38,757 nucleotides of DNA, from NCBI GenBank assembly GCA_035629175.1, contig DASPIL010000051.1, positions 1-38,757 on the forward strand. The letters are read 5' to 3'. The notes under the pieces are model-generated. The model made no database searches. It worked only from the letters and a program-made list of their open reading frames with translations, and had not been told where the DNA came from. How positions within the stretch are numbered: position 1 is the stretch's first letter; the number at the start of each line of letters is the position of its first letter. Source of the stretch: Verrucomicrobiia bacterium (GTDB lineage Bacteria; Verrucomicrobiota; Verrucomicrobiia; Limisphaerales; DASXHY01). Position numbers and translations under genes: made by a program. Below are positions 1 through 8,252 of the stretch, piece by piece.

Positions 1-463
1 GAACGGTATTTCCAATTCTCTTCGCCATCTGCGCGGCGAGTTCAGGCAGTGGAACCGCCGGACCGCCTTGCACCATTTCCCCAAATACGCGGCTGGTCTC
101 GGTGCTGATTATTTTCGATACCATCAATAGATCCTTGTCCACCTTGAACACGCGTCCCGTGACGAGCACCTTTGCGCCCGTCAAGTTGCCAACTTTCGCG
201 GCGGTATCGGCGCTCACCGTTCCTGACAATCCCAGCCCCTGTTCGCCCAGCGCCTTCTCCAGCTCTGCGCGTTCCACGGTGATCAAGTTGGGATTTGCAG
301 ATAAGTGAGCATTCAGGAGCGCTGACACTTTCGGTCCCAAATCGCGCACCGCTTCGTCCTTCGATTCGAAGTCGAAGACTGCGATGGTTAGGACATCCTG
401 AGCGGGAGAAAAGGCGGTCGCTGCAAGCAGCAGCGCGACAGCGAGGGTGTTTCGGATCTTCAT
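1..463 (-). CDS. CsgG-like exported protein, partial (C-terminus outside the window)
   Basis: The reading frame starts at ATG 463 on the minus strand and stays open to the left edge, giving 154 visible residues. It begins with a signal peptide (MKIRNTLAVALLLAATAFS, then PAQD). The mature start, VLTIAVFDFESKDEAVRDLG, is followed by a region containing LITVERAELEKALGEQ and TGAKVLVTGRVFKVD. This pattern of an AVFDF strand, 'VERAELEKALGEQ' and 'GAKVLVTGRV' is what CsgG/FlgO/LpoB-like periplasmic or lipoprotein domains show. There is no lipobox cysteine near the cleavage site, so it is probably soluble or periplasmic rather than a CsgG pore. It lies 10 bp behind the gene ending at 474, so the two are probably one transcript. 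The family assignment rests on motif recognition of the N-terminal part only; its role is unknown. Confidence 0.75.
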   Translation of the reverse strand, partial: MKIRNTLAVALLLAATAFSPAQDVLTIAVFDFESKDEAVRDLGPKVSALLNAHLSANPNLITVERAELEKALGEQGLGLSGTVSADTAAKVGNLTGAKVLVTGRVFKVDKDLLMVSKIISTETSRVFGEMVQGGPAVPLPELAAQMAKRIGNTV

Positions 464-473
464 AAAAAGAAAT

Positions 474-1340
474 TCAGTCGGTGAGCGTTTTCTGGAATTT
501 TTGCGGCAACCCAGGCGCTTCGGGATGCAGCGCGATCCGCGCCAGCTGGACCAGGTGCGCTTGGGATCGCGGGTCGTCCGCCAGATTTTCCAAAACACTC
601 GGTTGAACAATGACCACCGCGCCAAGTTGTTCCGCAACGGTGTAAAACGACGGCGCAAGTTTGTCACGCCGTTCGCGCGGCGCCTGGATCCAAATCACAG
701 CACAACCCGATCGCGCGAGGCTTTGAACGCGCGCGGCCACATCCCCGCCGGAAGCCGCGGCGCCGACGATCACCAACCTGCCTTCGAATGCTGCTCCGTG
801 CATGGAATCAAGATCGATGACTTTCAACCCTGCAGCCCGCAACACAGAAGTCATCGGCTCAACATTCAGCACGCCTACCAATCCTCCAGGGAGTTCCGTC
901 CCAAGCGCGTTCAACAGATTGGTTGGCGACACAAAAACCCGCGTCACTCCGATCACCTGGGCATCCGCGTCGGACCACTGAACGAAAAATTCGGTTTCGG
1001 CGCGAACGTCGGGAAAGGAGATGGGCACTGATTCAAGGAGCGCCTGGCGCGGCAGGAATGCAACCTCTCGAAACGCTTTCCGTTCCCCGACAGGCGCTGC
1101 GATGGAACTGCTGGTTTGGACGAGTCTATAAAACAGGGCGGTGCGCCGCGGCCTGTCGCTCGCGTTTCGGACAGTGATTTCCAGGTTTCCCAGGCGGCCA
1201 CCGAACACTGCCGCGGGATGGCAGTCTACCGACAGCTGTGCGGTGACAGCAGTGACCCCGCGTGCCAGGAGCAACGCGGCCAGGGTTGCCTGCTTCAGCC
1301 AGGCATGATTTCCACGGGTATTCACACGCAGTTTTATCAT
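474..1340 (-). CDS. Exported protein of unknown function
   Basis: The 288-residue frame starts at ATG 1340. It has an N-terminal hydrophobic stretch (ATLAALLLARGVTAVTA, about residues 18-34) that looks like a signal peptide after a long basic n-region. I do not recognise a named family. After cleavage, residues 36-140 look like a beta-rich domain (LEITVRNASDRPRRTALFYRL). Residues 150-260 look like an alpha/beta domain with GRLVIVGAAASGGDVAARV and CAVIWIQAPRERRDKLAP, resembling a glutamine-amidotransferase-like or flavodoxin-like fold. The downstream CsgG-like gene follows after 10 bp, so both products are likely exported together. Codon use looks like the rest of the window. The call of a real gene rests on length, signal peptide and operon spacing. 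Confidence 0.75.
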   Translation of the reverse strand: MIKLRVNTRGNHAWLKQATLAALLLARGVTAVTAQLSVDCHPAAVFGGRLGNLEITVRNASDRPRRTALFYRLVQTSSSIAAPVGERKAFREVAFLPRQALLESVPISFPDVRAETEFFVQWSDADAQVIGVTRVFVSPTNLLNALGTELPGGLVGVLNVEPMTSVLRAAGLKVIDLDSMHGAAFEGRLVIVGAAASGGDVAARVQSLARSGCAVIWIQAPRERRDKLAPSFYTVAEQLGAVVIVQPSVLENLADDPRSQAHLVQLARIALHPEAPGLPQKFQKTLTD

Positions 1341-1384
1341 TAGGACAGCCGCCGCCCGGACCTCCTTTGAAAAATCCTTCGGCC

Positions 1385-1555
1385 GTGGCGGCGGGCATCC
1401 TTGCCTGCCGTGGAGCCGGGCTTCCAGCCCGGTGGAAGGAACCTAAAGCGAAGCCGAGCACCTTCACCGGATCCGAGCGTCCGTTTTGCTTAACGGTTTT
1501 TCCGGGCGGCAAGGATGCACGCCCTCTACGTCAGGCAAGATGCCTGACGCCACTC
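1385..1555. repeat. Structured intergenic repeat, long copy 1 (about 171 bp)
   Basis: This block matches 25827-25999 closely along its length, with the best conserved parts at both ends, and its first third matches 14362-14420. It contains three nested or adjacent foldback units. GCATCCTTGCC at 1395-1405 is the inverted complement of GGCAAGGATGC at 1508-1518. A small hairpin, CCGGGC-TTCCA-GCCCGG, lies near 1416-1432. A perfect 9-bp stem, CGTCAGGCA-AGA-TGCCTGACG, lies at 1529-1549. The short ORFs that cross it are incidental translations of the repeat. It sits between the divergent start of the exported-protein gene (1340) and panD (1691). The repeat has no transposase and looks like a REP/MITE-like non-autonomous element. 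Confidence 0.85.
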
Positions 1556-1690
1556 GCCGTGCTGCAAACAGAAGTTGAATCAACGCTGCGCTTGCCTATA
1601 TTGGTCGCGATTCCGCCCGGGCGACGCATTGCGTTTTCGCCGGTTGGAACGAAGTTGCCGGAGCGCAAATGCGCGCCGGCTGTGAGCGAA

Positions 1691-2053
1691 ATGCAATTCA
1701 ACCTCCTCAAATCCAAGATCCATCGTGCGACCGTAACTGGCGGAAATGTCCGCTACGAAGGCAGTTTGACCATTGATTCCGAACTCATGGATCACGTGGG
1801 AATGGTCCCCTATGAGCGCATTCTTTGCAGCAACATGGAAAACGGCAATCGCTTCGAAACCTACGCGATTCCAGGCGACCCCGGGTCAGGAGCCATCATT
1901 CTGAACGGTGCGGCGGCGCACATGGGCAAGAAGGGCGATTCGCTCACCATCATGAGTTTTACGAACGTGGCCAGGCGCAAGGCGGCGAACTGGAAACCAC
2001 GGGTCATAGTCCTGGGGAAAAAAAATCGCATCGTCAACAGCCGCGGAATCTAA
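1691..2053 (+). CDS. panD: Aspartate 1-decarboxylase
   Basis: This enzyme decarboxylates L-aspartate to beta-alanine for pantothenate and coenzyme A synthesis. It is made as a proenzyme that cleaves itself to form a pyruvoyl cofactor. The 120-residue product has the expected length. The hallmark cleavage site is present as YEGSLTID, with Gly24-Ser25 at the standard position, preceded by MQFNLLKSKIHRATVT. Further family motifs are NGNRFETYAI, GAAAHMGKKGD and the final beta strand WKPRVIVLG. The frame is open upstream to 1262, but homologues start at the MQFNLLKSKIH methionine and the upstream part is repeat sequence, so ATG 1691 is chosen. No strong Shine-Dalgarno is visible. It is monocistronic here, converging on the XdhC-family gene. 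Confidence 0.96.
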   Translation: MQFNLLKSKIHRATVTGGNVRYEGSLTIDSELMDHVGMVPYERILCSNMENGNRFETYAIPGDPGSGAIILNGAAAHMGKKGDSLTIMSFTNVARRKAANWKPRVIVLGKKNRIVNSRGI

Positions 2054-2138
2054 CGGCTTGCAGCAATGCACGCCCTGAAAGGCTCGGCTCGCACATCGTC
2101 CTCACCCTCCACCCCCGCCGCCGTACTGCGTAGCGCAA

Positions 2139-3113
2139 TCAGGCAACCCGGAGGAGTCCTGACTTTCGACGATCGAAAACCAACTCGGCACGCTTTTCGA
2201 TGAATTGCGCCATGATGCTGACCGAGATTTCCGGAACGGATTGTGAACGAATACGGATCCCAACCGGGCAGGCGACGCGCTGAAGTTGTTCCTCCGTGGC
2301 AATTTGCTCCTCGCGAAAATGTTCAAAGATGGTGCGAGCCTTGCGTGCGCTGCCGATCATTCCGAGGAAGAGGAACGGCTGCTGAATCCAGTCCTTCAAC
2401 ACCAGTGCATCATGCCTGTGTCCACGGGTTACAATCAGCGCGAATGCGGGCACAGGGGGAAGGCGCATCGCACAAAGCTCATCCCACATCCCCGTCTGGA
2501 GATTGATTGCGGACGGAAAATAGTCGCGGCTCGCGAGCGCCGGCCGATCATCGAACACGGTGACATCAAAATCCAGCGATGCCGCAAGCGGAGCCACGGC
2601 CTGAGCGATATGACCCGCGCCCGCAATCCAGAGGACACAGGGTGGATGCACTTCCTCGCGATACAGCACCGCAGAATCGACAGTCGAGTCGCTCGTGCGG
2701 ATGGAATAATCAGCGGAAACCTCCCAGGAATAGCGCTCGGCACGTTTGGCGATCCGCTCCCAAAAGGACACGCCTGCGGCCTGGGCATTGGGCAGGATGA
2801 CTCCCCCCACTTTGCCGCCACAGATTAATCCGTCGTCCCACCCAAAGTCGTGGTCCAGCAGCAGGTCAAACGCCTCGGGTTCGGCCGATCGCAGTGCGGC
2901 CATTGCGCGATGCTGAATCTCCGCTTCCAGGCACCCGCCTCCCAACGTTCCCGTAATCCGCCCGTCAGAATGAAAAATCGCTTTCGCGCCAAGTTTCTGG
3001 GGACTGGATCCTTTGACGGTCGTAATGATCCCCAGCGCCACGGGTTCGGCGTTACGAGCCGCTTCCGCCAGTGCGTGGTAGACATTCTGCACGGCGGCAG
3101 GGTAGGCCATCAT
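2139..3113 (-). CDS. xdhC: XdhC/CoxI-family protein (molybdoenzyme maturation factor)
   Basis: XdhC proteins bind molybdenum cofactor, promote its sulfuration and deliver it to xanthine dehydrogenase-type enzymes in the cytoplasm. The N-terminal XdhC_CoxI domain (about residues 10-80) carries VALGIITTVKGSSPQKLGAK and the diagnostic TLGGGCLEAEIQHRA. The C-terminal Rossmann domain (about residues 160-310) carries LWIAGAGHIAQAVAPLAASL, TVFDDRPALASRDYFP and FLGMIGSARKARTIFEHF. The last part, RVACPVGIRIRSQSVPEISVSIMAQFIEKRA, fits the family end. The frame continues to a GTG at 3125, but the paired ATGs at 3113 and 3110 seem better starts; neither has a clear ribosome binding site. No molybdoenzyme subunit is in the window, so the partner must be elsewhere. 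Confidence 0.92.
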   Translation of the reverse strand: MMAYPAAVQNVYHALAEAARNAEPVALGIITTVKGSSPQKLGAKAIFHSDGRITGTLGGGCLEAEIQHRAMAALRSAEPEAFDLLLDHDFGWDDGLICGGKVGGVILPNAQAAGVSFWERIAKRAERYSWEVSADYSIRTSDSTVDSAVLYREEVHPPCVLWIAGAGHIAQAVAPLAASLDFDVTVFDDRPALASRDYFPSAINLQTGMWDELCAMRLPPVPAFALIVTRGHRHDALVLKDWIQQPFLFLGMIGSARKARTIFEHFREEQIATEEQLQRVACPVGIRIRSQSVPEISVSIMAQFIEKRAELVFDRRKSGLLRVA

Positions 3114-3251
3114 TTCGCTGAACACAATCTGGACCGAGATGCGGGTTTTGCGGTCTTGCCGAAACGATCCGCATTCGATGTAATTCGACGATTCCCAAGG
3201 CCCTGGGCAAAATTGATCTAATCACTCGCCACACCTTATCCCCGAAAAAAC

Positions 3252-5516
3252 ATGAAGCACAGTTATAGGCACGTCGCCCTTGCGGCTGTGCTGCTTATCG
3301 GTTTTGCCAGCACTGCCGCCGCGGCAACTAACGAGGGATGGGACGAACGATTCGGCCGTCCAGGCGTGAGTCCGGTGACGCTGATCTCAATGCAGAACGC
3401 TCTCTACGCAGGCGGCAGGTTCGCCAGCGCGGGGGAAGTCGCGGTCAACGGGGTCGCGCGCTGGGACGGGACCCGATGGTCACCCGTGGGAAGCGGCGTC
3501 ACGAATGATACCGGGCCCACGTTTGTGAACAGCCTGGCAACCGACGGTGAAAACCTTTACGCGGCGGGAAGCTTCAACCGGGCTGGTGACAGTCTCGCGA
3601 ACAATGTGGCTCGATGGAACGGCGCGAAGTGGTCAAGCCTTGGCTCCGGCGTGCAAGGCACGATCCACACCATAGCGGTCGACGGCGGGTACGTTTATGT
3701 CGGAGGCAGTTTCTTCATCCCGTCGATCAACGCTTCCAACATCGCCGTGTGGACCGGCACCGAGTGGCTGCCCCTTGCGACGAATCTCACGCTTACTTTC
3801 GGAGTACCCATTGTCCGCGCGATTGTCGTGGATACTGACGGCGTTTACATCGGTGGAAATTTCACTTCGATCGACGGCGTGACAGCAACAAACGTCGCAA
3901 AGTGGAACGGCGCCGGCTGGGCACCCGTTGGAACCGGCATTGGAACTCCGGGGCATCAGGTGATTTCGCTCGCCGTGTGGAACGGAAGTCTTTACGCCGG
4001 TGGCAGCCTGCCCAACGGCAACGTTGCCCGTTGGGATGGCAGCACGTGGTCGGCACTCGGAACAGGGGCCGACGGCACCGTTCTGACCCTGTTTCCAAAC
4101 GGAAATGAGCTGTGCGTCGGTGGATTCTTCGACAGCGCAGGAGGGGTGAACGCCGGTCGAATTGCCCGCTGGAATGGGACGGAATGGAGCGCGTTCGAAC
4201 CTGGAATCGATCCCAGTTCAACGGGAGCTGCGTACGCGTTTGCGTCGTGGAATGGCGGACTCTTTGTTGGCGGAACATTTGCACGCGTGGGCGGCGGGCT
4301 CACAGTGAACGGCATTGCGCGCCACGACGCGAACGGGTGGACTGCCCTGGGTGGCGCCTTGAATAACTTCAGTGACGTCCGCGCAGTGACCGCCGCGGGC
4401 AGCAACGTTTATGTCGGCGGGCTCTTCTTCCAGACAGGTCAGGTGCTTGCCACGAACATTTCGCGTTGGGATGGCAGGAGATGGTGGCCGCTCGGCACGG
4501 GAGTGAACGGCATTGTCTACGCCATCGCTGTTGACGGATCCAATGTCTACGCCGGCGGCACATTCACGCGGGCGGGAAACGTAACCGTCACGAATCTGGC
4601 GCGCTGGAACGGCGCCGCCTGGTCGTCCGTAGGCGCAGGCGTGAACAACACGGTGAACGCCCTCGCCGCGCGGGATGGCGTGCTCTATGCCGCAGGGCTG
4701 TTTACTTCGGCAGGCGGCGCGCCTGCAAATCGCGTGGCACGATGGGATGGAACCAACTGGTTCAGTCTTGGAGCTGGCTTCACGACAACCGTCAATGCGC
4801 TATGCCTTGCTGGCACCAACCTCTACGCGGGCGGATCCTTTGCCGCCGGCAATCCCGGGAATCGCATCGCCCGCTGGGACGGCAGTGCGTGGTTCCCACT
4901 CGGATCGGGACTCAATAACGCTGTATCCGCGATCGTGGCCATGGGTGACAGCATTTACGCGGGAGGCAGTTTTCAACAGGCGGGCGGTTCCGGCGCCAAC
5001 CGCGTCGCGAAGTGGGATGGAACAAGTTGGTCCCCGTTGGGCGCAGGATTGAACAACTCCGTCCTCGGCCTTTCCAGCAGCCTTGGAAATCTCTACGCGG
5101 CCGGAACATTCTTCCAGGCAGGCGGCTCGAATGCCACGCGCGTCGCTCGATGGGATGGCGTCGAGTGGCATCCGCTCGGCAGCGGCGCAAACAATATCGT
5201 TTCAGCCATCGCGGCGGTCGGAACGAACGTGCATGTGGGAGGCACCTTTCTCAGCGCAGGCGGGAAGCCTTCGCTTTATTTTGGAATCTGGCATCCTCCC
5301 GTCCCCGAAGCGTTTATCTCGGCACAATCCGGCGGCATCATCGTGACATGGACAAGCGAGCCGAACCAAACCTACCAGCTTCTTTCCACCACGAATCTGG
5401 GCGCTGGTTTTTCTCCACTCGGGGAAAAAGTGACTGCATCGGCAGACAGAACCGCGGCGACGAACATCCCGGTTTCCGAATTGCAGTTCTTTCGCGTGGA
5501 ACAAGTCGCGCCCTAG
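3252..5516 (+). CDS. Secreted beta-propeller repeat protein, 13 repeats
   Basis: The 754-residue product starts with a signal peptide (MKHSYRHVALAAVLLIGFA, then STAAAA). It then holds 13 repeats of roughly 45-60 residues. Each pairs a strand like LYAGGSFNRAG with a strand like NNVARWNGAKWSSLGSGV. The repeats resemble Kelch or Rax2-like propeller blades, and 13 copies would be enough for two propellers. The third, sixth and seventh repeats are the most divergent. The last 80 residues form a small beta domain (GGIIVTWTSEPNQTYQLLST ... LQFFRVEQ) of the kind that often ends exported verrucomicrobial proteins. It has no PEP-CTERM anchor or transmembrane end, so it is probably released or held by its C-terminal domain. 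No catalytic residues are visible and the ligand is unknown. It is divergent from the XdhC gene. Confidence 0.9.
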   Translation: MKHSYRHVALAAVLLIGFASTAAAATNEGWDERFGRPGVSPVTLISMQNALYAGGRFASAGEVAVNGVARWDGTRWSPVGSGVTNDTGPTFVNSLATDGENLYAAGSFNRAGDSLANNVARWNGAKWSSLGSGVQGTIHTIAVDGGYVYVGGSFFIPSINASNIAVWTGTEWLPLATNLTLTFGVPIVRAIVVDTDGVYIGGNFTSIDGVTATNVAKWNGAGWAPVGTGIGTPGHQVISLAVWNGSLYAGGSLPNGNVARWDGSTWSALGTGADGTVLTLFPNGNELCVGGFFDSAGGVNAGRIARWNGTEWSAFEPGIDPSSTGAAYAFASWNGGLFVGGTFARVGGGLTVNGIARHDANGWTALGGALNNFSDVRAVTAAGSNVYVGGLFFQTGQVLATNISRWDGRRWWPLGTGVNGIVYAIAVDGSNVYAGGTFTRAGNVTVTNLARWNGAAWSSVGAGVNNTVNALAARDGVLYAAGLFTSAGGAPANRVARWDGTNWFSLGAGFTTTVNALCLAGTNLYAGGSFAAGNPGNRIARWDGSAWFPLGSGLNNAVSAIVAMGDSIYAGGSFQQAGGSGANRVAKWDGTSWSPLGAGLNNSVLGLSSSLGNLYAAGTFFQAGGSNATRVARWDGVEWHPLGSGANNIVSAIAAVGTNVHVGGTFLSAGGKPSLYFGIWHPPVPEAFISAQSGGIIVTWTSEPNQTYQLLSTTNLGAGFSPLGEKVTASADRTAATNIPVSELQFFRVEQVAP

Positions 5517-5529
5517 AACCTCGAGGGCG

Positions 5530-7044
5530 CTACTCCGTGAGCCGTTTCAGTGGCGATTCCGCAGGCCCCGAGAATACATCGCCTTCGGGTTTGAAACGCG
5601 AACCATGACACGGGCAATCCCATGTCTTGTCGGCAGGATTCCATTTCACAAGGCATCCAAGATGTGTGCAGACAGGCGACAGCAGCGTGACTTTTCCGTC
5701 GGACCCCCGGTATGCCGCAACCTTCTTTCCCTTCAACTGCAGTATCTTTCCATCGCCCAGTTTCAAGTCGTCCAGGGAGTCGCCATCGGCGGGCGCCACG
5801 CGATCGCGAAGCATGTAGTAGGGATAGTCCAGGTTCTCCGTGACGTACCGCCATGCGCCGCCGTGAAACTGTTTTCGGTTCACCCGGAACAGGTCGAACC
5901 ACGGATTCTTGCGCTGCAGGTATTGATCCCGCGCCATCGCGGCCGCGAGCGTTCCCAGTGTGAATCCGTTGCCGCAGAAACCCGTTGCGATAAACTGCTG
6001 CTTTTCGTTTTCCCCAATAAAGGGAAGGCCATCGTCGGTTTCGACGACCTGTCCAAGCCATCGTTGTTGAACTTCTGCGCCAGGCAGGATTTCCTTGAGC
6101 TTGCGCTGGAGCCTGGCGAACACCTCTTCCGGATTTTCCTCCTGGGCTGTCTTGCAATCCTCACCACCGAAGATTGCAAAATCATGATCAGCAAGTCGTT
6201 CGACGCGGAGGTAATAGTAAGGATCCGTCGTGTCCCAAAACAATGCTTCGGGCAGGGTCCCCTTCGGCAGGCGCGCCCCAAGAACGTAGCTCGTATAAAG
6301 CGCCAGCTTGCTTTGAAAGAGCGTGCCTTTGAGCATTCCCGCTTTCCCAAGCAAAGGGGTGTGGGTCGCGATGAACAGATACTCGCAGCGAATTTTGTGT
6401 CTGCCTGCGTGCACGATCATCGGATCCGATTTCACTTCCGAAAACTCGGTATTCTCGAACACGTGGCTGCCGTCGCCAGGAATCGTTTGCAGCATTGCAG
6501 CCAGGTATTTGAAGGGATGAAACTTCGCCTGATTCGCAAACCGCACGCCTGCTCTCCCGAACGCTGGAATTGAACGGACGAATTCCGCTCCAAACCCAAG
6601 CTCGCGCGCAAGGGCGGCATCTTCCTCCAGCGATCGCCGATCCTTCGCATCGCTTCCGTTGAAGCTCTCGTGAAGGAAGCCGTCGACCCACTTGAATTCC
6701 GCGTCCACGTTCAACTGGCGGATGTTGTCGTGAATCTGGTCGATCGCCGCACCGCCAGCCTCCCAAAACGATTTCGCAGCGTCGCGGCCGAATGATTTTA
6801 CGAGGTCCTTTAACCGTTCATCCGTCACATAGGTCAGATGGGCTGTGGTGTGGCCGGTGTCAGCCTGTGCAACACGCTGACGGTCCAGCAAGGCGACTTT
6901 CACCCCTTCCCGCTTTAGCAGGTACGCCGCGGTGATGCCCGTCAGTCCCGCGCCGATGATGACGACGTCGACGGTCAGGTCGTTGGCGAGCGAAGGAAAC
7001 TGCGGAAGGGCGGCCGAGCTTTGCCAGTAGGATTCGGTCTTCAT
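5530..7044 (-). CDS. FAD-dependent oxidoreductase with C-terminal Rieske [2Fe-2S] domain
   Basis: The 504-residue protein fuses a DAO/glycine-oxidase-type flavoprotein to a Rieske domain. Residues 26-60 show the dinucleotide-binding fold, VVIIGAGLTGITAAYLLKRE, followed by the acidic end of the second strand, VALLDRQ. A second family block, FIATGFCGNGFTLGTLAAAM, lies near residues 350-370. The C-terminus has both Rieske boxes: CTHLGC (Cys459, His461) and CPCHGSRF (Cys477, His480), including the two extra cysteines that form the disulfide in bc1-type Rieske proteins. The family oxidises amines or amino acids and passes electrons through the cluster; the substrate here is unknown. There is no signal peptide. 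It converges on the preceding beta-propeller gene with a 13-bp gap and starts at ATG 7044. Confidence 0.93.
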   Translation of the reverse strand: MKTESYWQSSAALPQFPSLANDLTVDVVIIGAGLTGITAAYLLKREGVKVALLDRQRVAQADTGHTTAHLTYVTDERLKDLVKSFGRDAAKSFWEAGGAAIDQIHDNIRQLNVDAEFKWVDGFLHESFNGSDAKDRRSLEEDAALARELGFGAEFVRSIPAFGRAGVRFANQAKFHPFKYLAAMLQTIPGDGSHVFENTEFSEVKSDPMIVHAGRHKIRCEYLFIATHTPLLGKAGMLKGTLFQSKLALYTSYVLGARLPKGTLPEALFWDTTDPYYYLRVERLADHDFAIFGGEDCKTAQEENPEEVFARLQRKLKEILPGAEVQQRWLGQVVETDDGLPFIGENEKQQFIATGFCGNGFTLGTLAAAMARDQYLQRKNPWFDLFRVNRKQFHGGAWRYVTENLDYPYYMLRDRVAPADGDSLDDLKLGDGKILQLKGKKVAAYRGSDGKVTLLSPVCTHLGCLVKWNPADKTWDCPCHGSRFKPEGDVFSGPAESPLKRLTE

Positions 7045-7160
7045 ACCCGCAGAAACCTACGCCGCTCAAGAGCGCAGGCAACGGGGTAAGCTCCTAACCA
7101 TCCGCATCCGGGGCAACTTCAACGTGAAGGACGGGCAGAAGACCCAGCCTTTTCAGCTGA

Positions 7161-7484
7161 ATGTTTCGGCTAGGTTTGGCCGTGCTCGAACAATTGATCA
7201 AATTCAAGGGCGCAGATTGGGTCGGCATGGTTTTCGGGCTCATATCGACCTACCTGCTGGCCAAGGGAAAGCGTGTGGGCTTTGTCGTCGGCGTAGTTGG
7301 CGGACTTGGCTGGGTTACGTTTGGCATCCTCACGGGCAGCATCGCCGGAATCCTCGCCAACATCTGCTTCATTGGCTTCAACTGCCACGGCTATTTCTGC
7401 TGGAAGAAGAAGCAGGAGCAGGCGAAGGCGGAACCTGGAAAGGGAAAAAGCGACAGCGACGTTGTGATGGAAAAAACCGCGTGA
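7161..7484 (+). CDS. Small integral membrane protein
   Basis: This 107-residue product has three hydrophobic segments: WVGMVFGLISTYLLA, VGFVVGVVGGLGWVTFGIL and SIAGILANICFIGFNCHGYF. They are followed by a highly charged lysine/glutamate-rich tail (KKKQEQAKAEPGKGK). The size and layout resemble half-size PnuC-like or SemiSWEET-like membrane proteins that work as dimers, but I see no diagnostic residue and cannot name a substrate. The start is uncertain: ATG 7161 has no clear ribosome binding site, and GTG 7182, preceded by AGG, is possible. Its stop codon lies immediately next to the stop of the convergent yebC-like gene. Confidence 0.7.
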   Translation: MFRLGLAVLEQLIKFKGADWVGMVFGLISTYLLAKGKRVGFVVGVVGGLGWVTFGILTGSIAGILANICFIGFNCHGYFCWKKKQEQAKAEPGKGKSDSDVVMEKTA

Positions 7485-8207
7485 CTATTTGAAGGCGGCG
7501 TACACCCGATGCACGTCGTCGTGATCGTCCAGTGCATTCAAGAAGTCTACAACCTCCTTGCGCGACGTTTCGGTGACTTCGCTGAAGTTCTTGGCCACAT
7601 ACCGGATCTCGGCGGCAATCACGTTCCAACCCGCGGCCTTCAGCGCCTTCGACACCGCATCGAGATCCTTGATCTCGGTAAGGAACCGAGCCCCCTTTTG
7701 GCCCGCGGGAGTCTCTTCAGCCTCAAGCCGTTCCACCTCTTGCGCACCCGCTTCGATGGCGTCGCCCTCGGCATCGCGATTCGCATCAGTGTGGGTCGCC
7801 TCGACAACTCCCAGATGGTTGAAGAAGAACCCGACGCTTCCGGGCTGTCCGAGCGACCCTGCTTTGAAGAGGTTCCGGATTTCCGGGGCGGTTCTATTAC
7901 GGTTATCCGTAAGGCATTCAACGATCACGGGCACCTTGTGCGGAGCGAATCCCTCGTAAGTGACCAACTCGTACTCGATCTTCTCGTCCCCGATTCCGGC
8001 GCCTTTTTTGATCGCGCGCTCGATGGTGTCTCGATAGACCGACGCTTTTTTAGCTTTCTCGACGGCGGCTGCGAGGCGGGGGTTTATATCAGGGTCGGGC
8101 CCGCCCAGTTTGGCGGCGACCATGATTTCGCGGACCAGTTTGACCGTAACCTGGCCCTTCTTCTGCGCGTTGGCTTCGCGCCCGGCTTGTTTCCATTGTG
8201 CGCCCAC
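7485..8207 (-). CDS. YebC/PmpR-family protein
   Basis: YebC-family proteins are conserved cytoplasmic factors described both as transcription regulators and as ribosome-associated factors that relieve stalling. The 240-residue product opens with GAQWKQAGREANAQKKG, the counterpart of the usual MGxxWK/MAGHSKW start. It continues with REIMVAAKLGGPDPDINPRL and AVEKAKKASVYRDTIERAIKKG, then TYEGFAPHKVPVIVECLTDN, NRTAPEIRNLFK and a GQPGSVGFFF core typical of the family. The frame is open to 8240, but GTG 8207 is chosen because it aligns with the family start and has a GGAGA seven bases upstream. It is convergent with the small membrane protein gene. Confidence 0.95.
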   Translation of the reverse strand: MGAQWKQAGREANAQKKGQVTVKLVREIMVAAKLGGPDPDINPRLAAAVEKAKKASVYRDTIERAIKKGAGIGDEKIEYELVTYEGFAPHKVPVIVECLTDNRNRTAPEIRNLFKAGSLGQPGSVGFFFNHLGVVEATHTDANRDAEGDAIEAGAQEVERLEAEETPAGQKGARFLTEIKDLDAVSKALKAAGWNVIAAEIRYVAKNFSEVTETSRKEVVDFLNALDDHDDVHRVYAAFK

Positions 8208-8252
8208 AGTGAGTCTCCAATACGTTGTTCGCGGCGGCACATACTGTTGGGA

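Noticed and set aside
1262-1690. N-terminal extension of panD
   Set aside because: The frame is open, but this part is repeat sequence and homologous enzymes start at the MQFNLLKSKIH methionine.
5605-6573. 322-residue plus-strand ORF
   Set aside because: It is antisense to the FAD-Rieske gene, which has complete motifs.
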